A program made the translations under genes and the position numbers. This document shows positions 25,563 through 34,426 of a stretch of DNA of 64,000 nucleotides, one piece after another; within the stretch, counting starts at the first letter, position 1, and every line of letters starts with the position of its first letter. A model generated the notes under the pieces. The model made no database searches. It was not told the origin of the DNA and saw only the letters and a program-made list of their open reading frames with translations. Source of the DNA: UBA11346 sp038060575 (GTDB taxonomy: Bacteria; Planctomycetota; UBA11346); contig CAZZAM010000009.1 of NCBI GenBank assembly GCA_964652775.1, positions 43,111 to 107,110 on the forward strand, in the 5' to 3' direction.

Positions 25563-25662
25563 GCGGGGTTCCTTGCGTGGGGTAGTCTAGGGGTGGGTGA
25601 TGAAAAGGTGGCGGCCTGGAGTTGATGTGCCCGGGCCAGTGAGTGATGCGGAGCTAGGTCCG

Positions 25663-27723
25663 TCATGGTGGTGGGTCTTTTTTTGCCGTGGCAACGCGTT
25701 TTACGCCGCCTTGATAAGTAGGTGCAGGCGCTGGTTGGGCCTCGGGCTCCCACAGCTGGTCATCCGGGTTGATTGCGATTTCGACTTGTTCGTTGTCGGT
25801 TCCGGCAGCGTCAGCGGTCCCAGCAATCGCCAGTGGTGGTGGCTCGAACTGCTTGACGTTCCGCATGATCTTGATCCCGCGATCGTCCTGGACGGCGGCT
25901 GGCGCAGCCGCAGTGGTCGGTGGCTCCCAGGGTAGGTCGTCCGGATTGATGGGGGCCTCGCTGCCGTCACCCTGGTCGGTGCTTGCTGGAGCTGTTGCAT
26001 CAGCACGGTCGCCTGCGGCGAGCGTCGTCGGATCAGCGTCAGCGGATGGCGGGGCTGGCTTGGCCGAGGTGTGCAATTCGGCCAAGGCTTCGGCGCGCGC
26101 TTGTGCGGCTTCGGCGCGGGCACGTTCAGTTTCTTCGCGCGCTTCACGTGCGGCCTCGACCGGATCGCGGAGTTTAAGCCCAAGCTGGCGACGCAGCTCG
26201 CGGTTTTGCTCCAGGATCTCGCGCATGAGCGCCAATTTTTTCTCGCGATTCTGATCATCGCTGGCCAGCCCGATGCGGAACTTGTTCTTGACGTCGACGA
26301 TGCTGAGCCCTTGCTTCTCCATTAGCTCGGCAATTTGGCGGGCTTCGTCGCGTTCCTTCTCGGTCTCGTCCAGGCTGTGCGCCAAGCGATGGACCTTCTT
26401 TTCGAGCAGGGCGATCTTGTCGTTGTGCGCGGAGAGTTCCTTCTCGCGCATTTTCTCACGTTCAGAGTCGAGAATGTGTGCGATCATATCGCGCAGCTTG
26501 AGCTCGAGCTCGGGTCCAGCCTCGCCGCGTTGCACCGAACGCTCGATGATCTTGGCCATGCGCACGTCAATTTCGGCCAGACTCGATTCTGATACGGTGA
26601 ACTGGTCGGCGGCGATGGAACGTTTGCGTTCTTGCTCAAGCAACGCGGTTGCGGCCTTTAGGTCATTCTGCAGAACGCGGGCTTTTTCTTCGGCACTCTT
26701 CTTGTCGATCTCAAAGGCCTTGAGTCGTTCTTTGAATCCTTCTTCGGCTTCCTCAAGCAGGCGCTTGCGTTCAGCCTCGCCCAACGCGCGGGTCAGATGC
26801 GCGGCTGCTTCTTCGACCGCCTCTTGAATGAGCGCCTTGATCGTGCTCATGTTGAGGACGCGGACTTTATCGTGGCGGGCGGCTAGGTCTGACGCACGAA
26901 CAGTTTTTGCTTTTGAGCGAATGGCCGCGCCAACGTCCATGCGTCCGTCCTTATTGACGGTGGCCATACGTCCGCTGGCGCTGGAACTTTGCGATTCGTT
27001 CTTGGCGTCTTCGGCGAATGGATCAGGCGGAATTTCACGACCGGGCGTTGGTACAGCGACGCCTTCGCTGGCGGGTTGGTCTGCGCGTTTGGTTGGTCGA
27101 GAAATCGCTACGTCATCCAGGTGTTTCAGACGTTCAAATTTTTCGGTGGTGGCGATGACCACCGGATGACTGCGTGACTCTTCGCCCGGGACAATTGGCG
27201 CTGGCTCGGCATCGTCGCCGCCTTGACTTGCCATGCGCCCACTCGGCTTGATCAAGCGACGCGTGCCACGGTGCTCTCCCTGCTGTTTCGCTGGTGCAGC
27301 AGGGATATCGACTTCGCCACCGCCGGAGAACGGGGTAAACGTTTCCGTGCGTGGCTTGATGACGCGACGGGTGCCATGTCCAGAGCCGTGACCAGTTGGG
27401 GCTGTAGCGCTCGTCCTGGCGTAGGCGGCGAGCAGGCCTTTAAGTTTCTGTTCTTCACCTGGATCAAGGTGCATCCAGCGAATGCGTACGCCGGTTGGCT
27501 CCGGTCCAACGACGTGAGCGAAAAATTTTCGTGGCGGCTGACCTTTGAGTTCTAGGGTCAGATCAAGATAGGCATTTGCCTCGAACTCGACGTCGGTCTT
27601 GATCAGTGCTTGGGCCGGGCCGATTTCGAGTAGCGGCGCAACGATGGCGGTGCCGCTGGGATCGGCGATGGTGACTCGCGATGCGCCGTCAGCGGTAGAG
27701 ATGGCAGGCGAACTGCTGGTCAC
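25663..27723 (-). CDS. PilZ-like and coiled-coil protein
   Basis: A soluble protein of 686 residues starting at GTG. Residues about 15-110 resemble a PilZ domain (SRVTIADPSGTAIVAPLLEIG to GVRIRWMHLDPGEEQKLKGLL), though the RxxxR c-di-GMP signature is not evident. A low-complexity linker (110-290) carries two TRRLIKP-type repeats (GTRRVIKPRTE, GTRRLIKPSGR). Residues about 300-565 are a long charged coiled coil, and the Pro/Ala-rich tail has two copies of INPDD.xWEP. It sits about 100 bp upstream of the MamK-like gene in the same orientation, so co-expression is likely. I infer a cytoskeletal or polar scaffold. Confidence 0.78.
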   Translation of the reverse strand: MTSSSPAISTADGASRVTIADPSGTAIVAPLLEIGPAQALIKTDVEFEANAYLDLTLELKGQPPRKFFAHVVGPEPTGVRIRWMHLDPGEEQKLKGLLAAYARTSATAPTGHGSGHGTRRVIKPRTETFTPFSGGGEVDIPAAPAKQQGEHRGTRRLIKPSGRMASQGGDDAEPAPIVPGEESRSHPVVIATTEKFERLKHLDDVAISRPTKRADQPASEGVAVPTPGREIPPDPFAEDAKNESQSSSASGRMATVNKDGRMDVGAAIRSKAKTVRASDLAARHDKVRVLNMSTIKALIQEAVEEAAAHLTRALGEAERKRLLEEAEEGFKERLKAFEIDKKSAEEKARVLQNDLKAATALLEQERKRSIAADQFTVSESSLAEIDVRMAKIIERSVQRGEAGPELELKLRDMIAHILDSEREKMREKELSAHNDKIALLEKKVHRLAHSLDETEKERDEARQIAELMEKQGLSIVDVKNKFRIGLASDDQNREKKLALMREILEQNRELRRQLGLKLRDPVEAAREAREETERARAEAAQARAEALAELHTSAKPAPPSADADPTTLAAGDRADATAPASTDQGDGSEAPINPDDLPWEPPTTAAAPAAVQDDRGIKIMRNVKQFEPPPLAIAGTADAAGTDNEQVEIAINPDDQLWEPEAQPAPAPTYQGGVKRVATAKKDPPP

Positions 27724-27830
27724 AGGAGGATCTCGCGACTCGTTAGGCTTGAATCTGTAGGACTGGGAGTCTATGGGTCAAGCACAGGTGGGCCAGAACC
27801 CAGTGCCCTGCGTTCTGCAGGGTAGACGAA

Positions 27831-27972
27831 GCAGTCCGGAAGTCCGGAAGTCCGGGGTCTCCAGGTAACCACGACTTTCGCACTGTTTATCGGGTGGATT
27901 TTTGCGTGATTTCTTCCAATGCATGATGACTTCCGGACTTCCGGACTTCCGGACTTCCGGACTTCCGGACTG
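27831..27972. repeat. Inverted pair of octamer repeats
   Basis: Three GAAGTCCG units on the left and five CGGACTTC units on the right flank a roughly 75-nt centre; the arms begin GCAGTCCGG and end CCGGACTGC. The whole forms a long hairpin in the 280-bp gap between divergent genes (the PilZ/coiled-coil protein and dut). Confidence 0.9.
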
Positions 27973-28010
27973 CACCGTTCGCCGCTGGACGCGGCAGGCC
28001 AGTGCTGAAC

Positions 28011-28466
28011 ATGGGCCACATGCCCCACGTTCACGTCGTCCGCTTGCCGCATTTCGCCGGTCTGCCGCTGCCTTCATACGCCACCGCCGGATCTGCCGGT
28101 ATCGATCTGGTAGCAGCCATTACCGATCCGATTGAACTGGCACCGGGCAGGCGCGAGCTGATCAAGACCGGACTCAAGATCGCGATACCCGCTGGGTTCG
28201 AAGCGCAGATCCGTCCGCGCTCCGGTTTGGCGGCCAATCACGGTATCACCGTGCTCAATTCGCCGGGAACCATTGACAGCGATTTCCGTGGTGAACTCCA
28301 GGTCATGTTGATCAATCTCGGACAAGATCCGATGATCATTACCAGGGGAACGCGCATCGCCCAGTTGATCCTGGCCAAGGTCGAGCGCCTCGAATGGCAG
28401 CCAGTCGAGGATCTCGCGGCAACCAAGCGTGGTGAAGGCGGCTTCGGCAGCACTGGCAAGCACTAA
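28011..28466 (+). CDS. dut: dUTP diphosphatase
   Basis: A trimeric dUTPase of about 151 residues converting dUTP to dUMP and pyrophosphate, so keeping uracil out of DNA. All five motifs are present: AGIDLVA (1), RSGLAANHG (2), NSPGTIDSDFRGE (3), RGTRIAQLIL (4) and RGEGGFGSTG (5). Starts at 28002 (GTG), 28011 and 28020 are all possible. coaX follows 18 bp after the stop, so the two are probably co-transcribed. Confidence 0.95.
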   Translation: MGHMPHVHVVRLPHFAGLPLPSYATAGSAGIDLVAAITDPIELAPGRRELIKTGLKIAIPAGFEAQIRPRSGLAANHGITVLNSPGTIDSDFRGELQVMLINLGQDPMIITRGTRIAQLILAKVERLEWQPVEDLAATKRGEGGFGSTGKH

Positions 28467-28484
28467 CGAACAGGTGCAGTCGGC

Positions 28485-29162
28485 ATGATCTTGTTTGCTG
28501 ATTGCGGTAACACGGCGGTGAAATTTGCGCTCGGCAGCAGCCGGGTGCGCATGCTGCCCGATCCGCAGTTGTTCGACCAGTGGCTGAATAATCGTGTGGC
28601 CGAGGAATTGATCCTGTTGCCCGGCGCAGCACATGCATCCAACGTCGTGCGTCAGTGGTGGACCAAGACGGTGCGCATCGTTGGCACTGACATTGCCCTG
28701 CCTGAGTGCGGACAATATCCGGGTATGGGGTTAGATCGCATCGTGGCGGGATTAGCGACCCCACCGGGGAGCATCGTTATTGATGCAGGAACAGCGACGA
28801 CGTTGACGGTTTGGGGTACTGATGGTCGCTTTGCCGGTGGGCTTATCATGCCCAGTCCGCAGGCGATGATCGCTGGCCTGTCGGTTCGGGCACCGGCGCT
28901 ACCCGCTCCCGAACCTGCGGATTCTTCCGCCCGCGCGGCGCAACACGACACACGCGGAGCAATTGCCGCTGCAGCTGGTATTGGTCACCCGGCGATGGTG
29001 GCGGCCTGTGTCGAACGGCTGCGGCAGGAAACGCACCTTGAACGCGTTGTTATTACTGGCGGCGGAGCTGACGAACTCGTGCGCTCGGGACGCATGCCTG
29101 GAATGGAACAGCGGCCGTGGCTCGTGCTTGAGGGCATGGAGATGCTCAGCAAACGTTCTTAA
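28485..29162 (+). CDS. coaX: Type III pantothenate kinase
   Basis: A protein of 225 residues phosphorylating pantothenate in coenzyme A synthesis; type III enzymes belong to the ASKHA fold and need monovalent cations. Motifs: FADCGNTAVKFAL (P-loop equivalent), GMGLDRIVAGLA, VIDAGTATTLTVW, FAGGLIMPS and VVITGGGADEL. Shorter than many homologues (about 250). It works with coaC (40646) and the panE-like gene (49642) in the same pathway. A perfect 25-bp hairpin follows. Confidence 0.93.
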   Translation: MILFADCGNTAVKFALGSSRVRMLPDPQLFDQWLNNRVAEELILLPGAAHASNVVRQWWTKTVRIVGTDIALPECGQYPGMGLDRIVAGLATPPGSIVIDAGTATTLTVWGTDGRFAGGLIMPSPQAMIAGLSVRAPALPAPEPADSSARAAQHDTRGAIAAAAGIGHPAMVAACVERLRQETHLERVVITGGGADELVRSGRMPGMEQRPWLVLEGMEMLSKRS

Positions 29163-29172
29163 GCGAAACCCC

Positions 29173-29260
29173 GGGAACGCCGATCTCCTGATCGGCTTGG
29201 GGCAATGACGGCTGTGTCGTTACGAGTGTGACTCGAGCCGATCAGGAGATCGGCGTTCCC
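29173..29260. repeat. Perfect 25-bp inverted repeat between convergent genes
   Basis: The arms begin GGGAACGCCGATCTCC and end in its complement, around a 38-nt loop, between coaX and the polytopic membrane protein gene. It could be a bidirectional terminator. Its arms are themselves partly palindromic, as in REP-type elements. It does not resemble the other repeat families. Confidence 0.85.
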
Positions 29261-29263
29261 AAT

Positions 29264-30484
29264 TTACGCCTTGGGCGGCTCGGCGGCTGGCGCTGGTGCG
29301 CCTTGTTCTTCGCGCTTGGCCTCGGCTTCCAATTCCTTGGCGAGTTTGTCGAGGTCTTCGAGATCTTCGTCATCCCAGTAGTCGTCTTCGCGGACGAGGA
29401 GATAGGTCAGCATGCCGCCGCTGATGAACAGGTTGAGGCAGTAGCCGAATACACAGGCGATGATGAGCGTCTGCCAGAATCCACCGATCAAACCAGATCC
29501 CATGTGGAACCGACCATCATCGGGGACCTGAGACTGGGGAATTTCATACACATTGCGATAGCCCTGGCCCATGGGTAAAAAGTTGCTGGTGAGATCAGCG
29601 AGCAGAACCTGGTTCACGTTGTTAAAATCCAACCACATCGTCGCGCGTCTGCTGATCTCACCCGAACGTTGCTCGACCCGGGTTGGCTCAGATTTAGACT
29701 CGCCCCACTTTGGTACTATGGCAGAGGCGGCGGTGTGCTGCAAATAGGACTGGGCTTTGTCGGTGATCCCCAGGGTGATAACGATGAAGAGGAAGGTCAG
29801 CAATAGACTGGCGATCAAAATGTGCGGTCGGGTCCCGACGGCTTCGATGGTATCGACGACGTTGTCAAACCAGCCGTGGCGGCGAATCGAGACGATGGCC
29901 GGGAAGACGAACATGCTGAAGGCGACCACGATGAAGAGCAGTACGGCAAACACGGCGGCGGCGAAGAACAACACGTAAAACAAACCGTAGATGAATCCGC
30001 CAGCGTACGGGATCGACGCGATGAAGAGCGGGAACCAGACCATCAGGCCGTGAACACCGACGACCAGCACGGCAAGGAATATCGGTACCAGCATCGCGGG
30101 CAGGAGGCGGCTCTTGTATTGGCCAAGCGCTTCGCCAAGCGAGAGGAATTCGTCATCCAGCAGATCGGCCTTGAGAAAGATGGCGACCAGAGTCGCACCA
30201 GCACCAAACACAGCGAGGGCAATCGCAAGGAACAGCGCATAGACCGGCCAGATCCAATTACCGCTGATGTCGGGTGCGATCTTTTGGAATCCCCACGCCA
30301 AGACACCGAGTGCGAGCAACGTCAGCGCCGACACCACCATGCACTTGGGTTTGAACGCCAACATCGGCGCAGTGAATAGATCCTTCCACGTCCACTGACG
30401 CGGTTCGGGCTTCCACTCAGCCGGTGGCTTGGCGTTAGCTGGGGATGCCGCAGGTGTGACGCTGGGGGTATTCGCTTCAGTCAT
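29264..30484 (-). CDS. Polytopic membrane protein
   Basis: A protein of 406 residues with a Pro/Ala-rich cytoplasmic start and about seven hydrophobic segments: near 48-68, 80-105, 133-160, 162-198, 205-215, 224-245 and 340-365. A large soluble loop of about 95 residues lies between the sixth and last segments, and the C-terminus is acidic and coiled (DDYWDDEDLEDLDKLAKELE). No family signature is recognised; the layout resembles DUF4013-like membrane proteins only loosely. It is divergent from the kinase gene upstream. Function unknown. Confidence 0.7.
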   Translation of the reverse strand: MTEANTPSVTPAASPANAKPPAEWKPEPRQWTWKDLFTAPMLAFKPKCMVVSALTLLALGVLAWGFQKIAPDISGNWIWPVYALFLAIALAVFGAGATLVAIFLKADLLDDEFLSLGEALGQYKSRLLPAMLVPIFLAVLVVGVHGLMVWFPLFIASIPYAGGFIYGLFYVLFFAAAVFAVLLFIVVAFSMFVFPAIVSIRRHGWFDNVVDTIEAVGTRPHILIASLLLTFLFIVITLGITDKAQSYLQHTAASAIVPKWGESKSEPTRVEQRSGEISRRATMWLDFNNVNQVLLADLTSNFLPMGQGYRNVYEIPQSQVPDDGRFHMGSGLIGGFWQTLIIACVFGYCLNLFISGGMLTYLLVREDDYWDDEDLEDLDKLAKELEAEAKREEQGAPAPAAEPPKA

Positions 30485-30661
30485 GGGCTTTGGCTCCGCG
30501 GGAGGATGCTAGGAGGCGCACTGCGAGCGGCAACCCTGGTGCGCAGCCTCAACCAAGCCTGCGCCCCCGGCAAACGACCGTACTCCGTTCGTAACTCGCA
30601 GCTCATAGCTCGTAGCTAACCGCCCTTGGCGCGAGGGTCCGGACCCTGTAGCGTGGCAACG
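30485..30661. promoter_or_regulatory. Divergent intergenic region
   Basis: It lies between the polytopic membrane protein and the kinase gene. It contains a short AGCTC-rich repeat around 30593-30620 (CGCAGCTCATAGCTCGTAGC) of the same style as 60795-60855 and 42075-42100. Promoters for both genes must lie here, but none is clear enough to place. Confidence 0.4.
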
Positions 30662-32770
30662 ATGGGCGACGATCGTCTTGTTAAACTTGCGCTCGAGCGC
30701 GGCTATGTAACCGCCGAACAGGTCGAACGCGCCAAGGTCGAGCAAAAAGCGCTTGCAGATCGCGGGATCGACCACGGCTTGTATTTCCTCCTCCAGGACC
30801 TCGGCATGTTGTCGGAGGGCGACGCCCGCGAGTTGCGGCGCAGCGTCAGCTCATCGGCGATTCGTGCTTTGGAAGTGGATGGATTTATCATTCAAGGCCG
30901 GCTGGGCAGCGGTGGCATGGGCGACGTATTCCGCGCCAAGCATCCGGATGGTCGGATCGCAGCGATCAAGCTGTTGTCGGGCAAGTTGGTGAAGAACGAA
31001 GAATACGTCCGCCGGTTCCTGCGCGAGGCGCGGGCGACCCAGCGCCTCAACCACCCCCACATCGTGCGTACGTTGTCGTCCGGTGAATCGCTCAGCACCC
31101 ATTACATGATGATGGAGCTGGTCGAGGGACCGAGCTTGAAGTCCTGGCTGGTCGAACGGGGAAAATTTGCTGCCGACCACGGTGTGTTTTTACTCCGCCA
31201 GATGGCGTCTGCTCTCCGCTATGCGTGGGACCATGGCATCCTTCACCGTGATGTGAAACCAGCGAATATCATGCTCGGTCCACCACGGCCGGGCGTTGCC
31301 GAGCCGTTCTGCGCCAAGTTGTGTGACTTTGGTCTGGCGCGGGTTGAGAAGCAGCCCGGCGAAGAAGACGTCAGCATCGGTGGTCTGACTGGTTCCGGTT
31401 TGGCACTCGGCACGCCGCACTACATGAGCCCTGAGCAGGCCAGCGGCGAGCACGATGTCGATCAGCGGGCTGATATCTACGGCCTTGGCGCAACCATCTA
31501 TCATGCGCTCTTGGGTCAGACGCTGTACAGCGGCAAGAGTTCCGCGGTGATCATGTACAAACAGGTGACCGAAACCGCGGATTTGGGTCAACTGCGCGCC
31601 GCTGGCGTCCAGGAGGCGTTGGTCGTGCTAGTCGGACGCATGTTGGAAAAGCGTCGTGCCCAGCGCATTGCAACCTGGGCCGAAATCGAGGCCCTGGCCG
31701 CCAAGCTGTCGACGTCCACCCATGGTTCGCCGCTGGTCATGACCAAGGAGCTAGGCGCAACCAGCAAGCCAACTGATTCCCCCGTCGCAGCGGCGCTCGC
31801 ACCAGCGCCATCTGCTCCGGTTGCCGTCGCAGTCGCAGTCGCTCCGGCTCCACCGCGCATGCTGCGGATGGTGATCGCGACAGCGGGCATCATCACCTTG
31901 CTCGTGGCGATGGTGGTCGGGATCATGCTCTCACGTGGCTCGCAAACAGTCAGTATTGATCCCGCAGGTTTTTCTGCGGCGCTGACCGCGTTGGCAATGC
32001 AAGACGCGCAGCACCGGGTACTGGTTCTCGCCCCTGGCGTCTATGCCGGTCCGTGGCGGTTAGGAGCGGCTCACGCCGGTCTCCGTCTGCGCGCCGCTGG
32101 CGCTGGGGTAGTGCTGCATGGGTCACGCTCAGCGAGTGCGCTCAGTTGTGAGCCGGGGTTTGTGGATGCCAGTATCCAGGGCATCGAAATTATCGCTGGT
32201 GAGGGCCAAGCTGCGGTGGAGATCATTGGCAGCAGTACATTGCAGGTAACGGATGCGGTTATCACCGGTGACATGCGCGTCGGTGGCGGTCATGTCCAAT
32301 GCGAGCGGATTCGTGCCGTCGGTCTTATTCAGGTTGGCCAGCGCGGATCTTTCCGCTGTGTTGCTGGGCGCCTGGGCGATCTTGAGGCTGACCATGCTGA
32401 TGTGCAACTTGAGCGCACGCAGGTGAGTGGTTCGTTGCGGTTCCGTTCAGGTACAACGACGCTTAGTGGCGTTGTGGTCGAGGCCATTGTTGCTCCGGCG
32501 ATGACGCTTGAGCGCACGCGCATCGTCATCAGGCACGTCGTACTGACCGCACCGGGCGTCGGTCTCGCGACCACCCATGCCGGGCTGACCGAGATCGAGG
32601 GACTCACCATTCGTGGCATGGGACCGTCGATTGTATGGCAGGGCGATCGCTTGGCTGATTGGCGATGGGTCGGCTTCGATTTGGAATCACTGCCGCGTGG
32701 GCTTCCGGGCGTGGTTCCGCCCGGTCCCGGTGCTCACCCTGATCGGTTGCCGCCGGTCGGGAATCGCTAA
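30662..32770 (+). CDS. Membrane Ser/Thr kinase with beta-helix ectodomain
   Basis: A protein of about 702 residues. Residues 1-65 form a small helical domain (LALERGYVTAEQVERAK; DLGMLSEGDA) like the N-terminal MshEN-type domain of pilus ATPases. Residues about 75-355 are a Hanks kinase with all catalytic elements: GRLGSGGMGDVF, Lys103, LHRDVKPANI (Asp197), CDFGLAR and GTPHYMSPEQ. A Pro/Ala linker precedes a single transmembrane helix (about 400-422). The outer 280 residues are repetitive short strands with LRLRAAGAGVVLHGS and similar motifs, suggesting a right-handed beta-helix. It therefore looks like a receptor kinase with an extracytoplasmic carbohydrate- or protein-binding domain. It opens the signalling cluster. 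Confidence 0.88.
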   Translation: MGDDRLVKLALERGYVTAEQVERAKVEQKALADRGIDHGLYFLLQDLGMLSEGDARELRRSVSSSAIRALEVDGFIIQGRLGSGGMGDVFRAKHPDGRIAAIKLLSGKLVKNEEYVRRFLREARATQRLNHPHIVRTLSSGESLSTHYMMMELVEGPSLKSWLVERGKFAADHGVFLLRQMASALRYAWDHGILHRDVKPANIMLGPPRPGVAEPFCAKLCDFGLARVEKQPGEEDVSIGGLTGSGLALGTPHYMSPEQASGEHDVDQRADIYGLGATIYHALLGQTLYSGKSSAVIMYKQVTETADLGQLRAAGVQEALVVLVGRMLEKRRAQRIATWAEIEALAAKLSTSTHGSPLVMTKELGATSKPTDSPVAAALAPAPSAPVAVAVAVAPAPPRMLRMVIATAGIITLLVAMVVGIMLSRGSQTVSIDPAGFSAALTALAMQDAQHRVLVLAPGVYAGPWRLGAAHAGLRLRAAGAGVVLHGSRSASALSCEPGFVDASIQGIEIIAGEGQAAVEIIGSSTLQVTDAVITGDMRVGGGHVQCERIRAVGLIQVGQRGSFRCVAGRLGDLEADHADVQLERTQVSGSLRFRSGTTTLSGVVVEAIVAPAMTLERTRIVIRHVVLTAPGVGLATTHAGLTEIEGLTIRGMGPSIVWQGDRLADWRWVGFDLESLPRGLPGVVPPGPGAHPDRLPPVGNR

Positions 32771-32865
32771 CTGGGCACGCGCAAGGCTGCTGGAATAGCC
32801 AGGACGTCCTTGCGCCCACTGCGCTAGCGGAGTATTACCAACGCCAGCAACTGACCGAGGGAACC

Positions 32866-32982
32866 ATGCCGAATGACAGTGCCATGATGCGCAAGAGCGT
32901 GATCAAGAATCTGCACGACGGTGGATTCAGCGTCACCGCCGAGCGACGCCAAGAACAGTTCAGCATGATTATGGGCGGCTAA
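32866..32982 (+). CDS. Possible 38-residue small protein
   Basis: An ATG preceded by GAGGGAACC opens a 38-codon frame (MPNDSAMMRKSVIKNLHDGG...) that stops four bases before the GTG of the response regulator. Spacing and ribosome site suggest translation, either as a small protein or as a leader for the regulator. No homologue is recognised. Confidence 0.4.
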   Translation: MPNDSAMMRKSVIKNLHDGGFSVTAERRQEQFSMIMGG

Positions 32983-32986
32983 GCCG

Positions 32987-34426
32987 GTGCCGGACACCAT
33001 CATCGTCATAGATGACGAACCGTCGATCCGTAGTGCGATCGTCCGTGCCTTTCCTGAGTTGACTGTCCGCGAGGCGGAGACCGGCGCCGCCGCCCTGGAT
33101 CTTGTTCGCGAAGCATATCCCGACCTCGTCATCCTCGACCAACGTCTGCCTGATGGCGATGGCTTGGCGCTGATTGCCAAGTTGCGGGGGATCGATCCGG
33201 ATTTGCCGATCGTGCTGCTGACTGGTCATGGCTCGGTGGATCTGGCGGTCGAGGCGTTGCAGGCGGGGGTTGCCGACTTTCTCGAGAAACCGTTCAAGCT
33301 CGAACGTCTACGCACCACGGTGCGCAATTTGCTCGAGAAGCAGTCGCTTGGTCGCCAGGTCAAACGTCTGGCGGGCAAGAGCGGCGGTCGCAGCGCGATC
33401 ATCGCCCAGAGTCCAGCGATGAAGCGGGTGATCGGCTTGATCAAACGCGTTGCTGGCGTCCCAGCGACGACCGTGCTGATCCAAGGCGAGAGCGGCGTCG
33501 GTAAGGAGTTGGTTGCAAAAGCGATCCACGAGCGCTCAGCGCGCGCCGACAAGCAATTCGTCGCGATTAATTGCGCGGCGTTGTCCGAGCACTTGCTCGA
33601 GGCCGAGCTGTTCGGTTACGAAAAAGGCGCGTTCACTGGTGCCGACAGCAAGGGCAAGAGTGGGCTCTTCGAAGTCGCCAGCGGCGGAACCTTGTTCCTT
33701 GACGAAGTCGGCGAAATGCCGCTTTCGCTGCAGACCAAACTGCTGCGCGCGCTGCAGGAGCGGCGCTTCCGTCGGGTTGGCGGACTGGCTGACGTCGAAG
33801 TTGACGTGCGCGTGGTTGCCGCGACGAACCGCGATCTGCGCAGCGAAGTCGCCGCTGGACGTTTCCGCCAGGATCTCTATTTCCGACTCAAGGTGGTTCC
33901 GATCCCAGTGCCGCCACTGCGTGAACGCCGCGAGGATATCCTGCCGTTGGCGGATCACCTTATGGCTCGTTTGGCACCGGAGCTGGGTCGGCCGCAGGCC
34001 GTCCTCAGTGATGCTGCGCGAGCCGCGATGCGCGCCTACGATTGGCCGGGTAATGTGCGCGAGTTGACCAATGCGATCGAACGCGCAGTGATCTGCGCCG
34101 AGGCCGACCAGATCGCGCCCGACGACCTGCCGATGGATGAAGCCGTCGTGGTGCCGCAGCGTGGGGACCAGGCGGCTGGCCTGCGCGCAGCGATTGAGCA
34201 ACCGGCGCGCGCTCCCGAGGCACCGGCGTTGCCAGCAGGAACCCTGATTTTGCCGCCGGAAATGCGCAATCTGGCCGAGATCGAAGCGATGGTTGTCCGT
34301 GCGGCGCTGGCCGAAAGCGGCGGCCAAAAATCGAAGGCGGCCGATCGCCTCGGCATCAATCGTACGACGCTCTACAATAAACTCCGTGACATTGGCGAAC
34401 CTACCGTCGCTGAGGGCGAAGCGTGA
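32987..34426 (+). CDS. NtrC-family sigma-54-dependent response regulator
   Basis: A protein of 479 residues, GTG start. The receiver domain (2-118) has the acidic pair in IDDEPS, phospho-acceptor Asp in LVILDQRLPDGDG and Lys in LEKPFKL. The AAA+ domain (about 135-370) has Walker A GESGVGKE, the sigma-54 contact loop GAFTGA, Walker B GGTLFLDEVG and the R-finger region. A Fis-type HTH ends the protein (KSKAADRLGINRTTLYNKLRD). It activates sigma-54 promoters when phosphorylated, presumably by the kinase encoded next, whose start overlaps its stop (GTGA). Confidence 0.94.
   Translation: MPDTIIVIDDEPSIRSAIVRAFPELTVREAETGAAALDLVREAYPDLVILDQRLPDGDGLALIAKLRGIDPDLPIVLLTGHGSVDLAVEALQAGVADFLEKPFKLERLRTTVRNLLEKQSLGRQVKRLAGKSGGRSAIIAQSPAMKRVIGLIKRVAGVPATTVLIQGESGVGKELVAKAIHERSARADKQFVAINCAALSEHLLEAELFGYEKGAFTGADSKGKSGLFEVASGGTLFLDEVGEMPLSLQTKLLRALQERRFRRVGGLADVEVDVRVVAATNRDLRSEVAAGRFRQDLYFRLKVVPIPVPPLRERREDILPLADHLMARLAPELGRPQAVLSDAARAAMRAYDWPGNVRELTNAIERAVICAEADQIAPDDLPMDEAVVVPQRGDQAAGLRAAIEQPARAPEAPALPAGTLILPPEMRNLAEIEAMVVRAALAESGGQKSKAADRLGINRTTLYNKLRDIGEPTVAEGEA

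Noticed and set aside
23173..27972. Octamer repeats as a CRISPR array
   Set aside because: Units are 8 bp, adjacent, without spacers, and no cas gene is present.
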